NCBI RefSeq assembly: GCF_900291985.1
Contig: NZ_LT985980.1
Location: 1,018,001-1,082,000 of the forward strand
From: Lysinibacillus timonensis
GTDB lineage: Bacteria; Bacillota; Bacilli; Bacillales_A; Planococcaceae
Direction: 5' to 3'
Length of the DNA: 64,000 bases
Part shown: in pieces, positions 63,456-64,000 of the stretch
Numbering within the stretch: the first letter of the stretch is position 1
How the letters are laid out: every line of letters begins with the position of its first letter
Made by a program: the position numbers and the translations under genes
The notes under the pieces: generated by a model
The model's input: only the letters and a program-made list of their open reading frames with translations
Database searches by the model: none
What the model was told of the DNA's origin: nothing

Positions 63456-64000
63456 TTACTTCGCATCATACCATGTACCACCATATGAATATTCCACTTT
63501 TAGCGGTACTAATAGCTCAATTGCGTTTTCCATCACTTCCGGAACAATTCGTTCTAGAATTTCAATTTCATCCTTAGGTGCTTCAAAGATTAATTCATCG
63601 TGTACTTGGAGTAACATCTTTGTTTTTAAGCCTTCCGCTTTTAAACGCGCATCCATATCAATCATTGCTTTTTTTATGATATCTGCTGCACTACCTTGAA
63701 TTGGCGTATTCATAGCTGTACGTTCTGCAAAACTACGTAAGTTAAAGTTTGAGCTTGTGATGTCAGGTAAATAACGGCGGCGATTTAGGATCGTTGTAAC
63801 GAAACCATTTAATTTTGCCTCTTGTACAATCGAGTCCATATATTCTTTTACACCTGGGAAGCTCGTTAAATATTTCTCAATAAATTCACCAGCTTCTTTA
63901 CGGGTAATATCTAAGCTTTGAGAAAGGCCATAGTCACTAATTCCATAAACAATACCAAAGTTAACCGCTTTTGCAGTTCGACGCATGTTTGATGTTACTT
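63456..64000 (-). CDS. polA: DNA polymerase I (C-terminal part, runs off the window)
   Basis: The last about 181 residues of the family A polymerase domain. Motif B region RRTAKAVNFGIVYGISDYGL, the NTPIQGSAADIIKKAMI stretch, and motif C LLQVHDELIFEAP with the catalytic Asp. The frame is open to base 64000 (codons VTSN before the first internal Met), so the true start lies outside. First gene of polA-mutM-coaE. Confidence 0.97.
   Translation of the reverse strand, partial: VTSNMRRTAKAVNFGIVYGISDYGLSQSLDITRKEAGEFIEKYLTSFPGVKEYMDSIVQEAKLNGFVTTILNRRRYLPDITSSNFNLRSFAERTAMNTPIQGSAADIIKKAMIDMDARLKAEGLKTKMLLQVHDELIFEAPKDEIEILERIVPEVMENAIELLVPLKVEYSYGGTWYDAK

Overview
The window is a chromosomal stretch of a low-GC, spore-forming Gram-positive bacterium of the Bacillales. 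Lysinibacillus, Solibacillus or a related Planococcaceae genus fits best. Reasons: gene order close to Bacillus subtilis (pheT-pheS-ysgA-sspI; ysdC-ysdB-ysdA-rplT-rpmI-infC; thrS-dnaI-dnaB-nrdR-gapB; coaE-mutM-polA), an SASP gene, a gerA/B/C operon, T-box leaders on pheS and thrS, and an SLH-domain surface protein. The genus is inferred from style and remembered repeat families, not from a search.

Layout. 0-18.3 kb: pheT (partial) and pheS with a Phe T-box, a soluble chemoreceptor, a DUF2935 protein, ysgA, a lipoprotein, a small membrane protein, a YitT protein, sspI, argF, an acyl-ligase/SDR operon, rsgA behind a leader peptide, ysdC, a dUTPase and ysdB. 18.3-42.2 kb: a large accessory island lying exactly between ysdB and ysdA, which are neighbours in B. 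subtilis. 42.2-64 kb: ysdA, the infC-rpmI-rplT operon with its L20 leader, a small phospholipase-A2-like protein, an SLH protein, thrS with a T-box, dnaI, an expanded dnaB, nrdR, gapB, a ger operon, XRE and GAF regulators, an IS110 element, an IS1182-type relic, coaE, mutM and polA (partial).

The island is the main discovery. A long minus-strand operon (about 38.9 to 26.0 kb) starts with a protein that looks like a fusion of the two type VI secretion sheath subunits (TssB-like then TssC-like). Next comes a small beta-rich protein that could be the inner tube (Hcp-like). Then come a J-domain protein, two FHA proteins, an intact PP2C phosphatase, a membrane-anchored degenerate PP2C with TPR-like repeats, two unassigned proteins, a SAP-like/Hsp70 protein and a protein whose N-terminus resembles the TssK shell domain. 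A secreted, membrane-anchored vWA protein diverges from it, and a Ser/Thr kinase faces that gene. At the other edge a plus-strand operon encodes a TPR-AAA+ ATPase, a TPR membrane protein and a four-repeat protein with a GYF_2-like end. The kinase + phosphatase + FHA + vWA set parallels the threonine-phosphorylation switch of Proteobacterial T6SS and the TerY-P triad. The working hypothesis is a phospho-regulated, contractile-sheath-like machine in a monoderm bacterium, with Hsp70/J-domain chaperones and an AAA+ remodeller. No spike, gp25-like protein, membrane complex or effector was recognised, so a non-secretory role remains possible.

Other points: DnaB carries five tandem copies of its C-terminal domain; rsgA sits behind an 18-codon leader peptide with mutually exclusive hairpins; the upstream region of the IS110 transposase could encode a bridge RNA; and a broken ywqK-like gene lies beside two immunity-like genes of unknown function.
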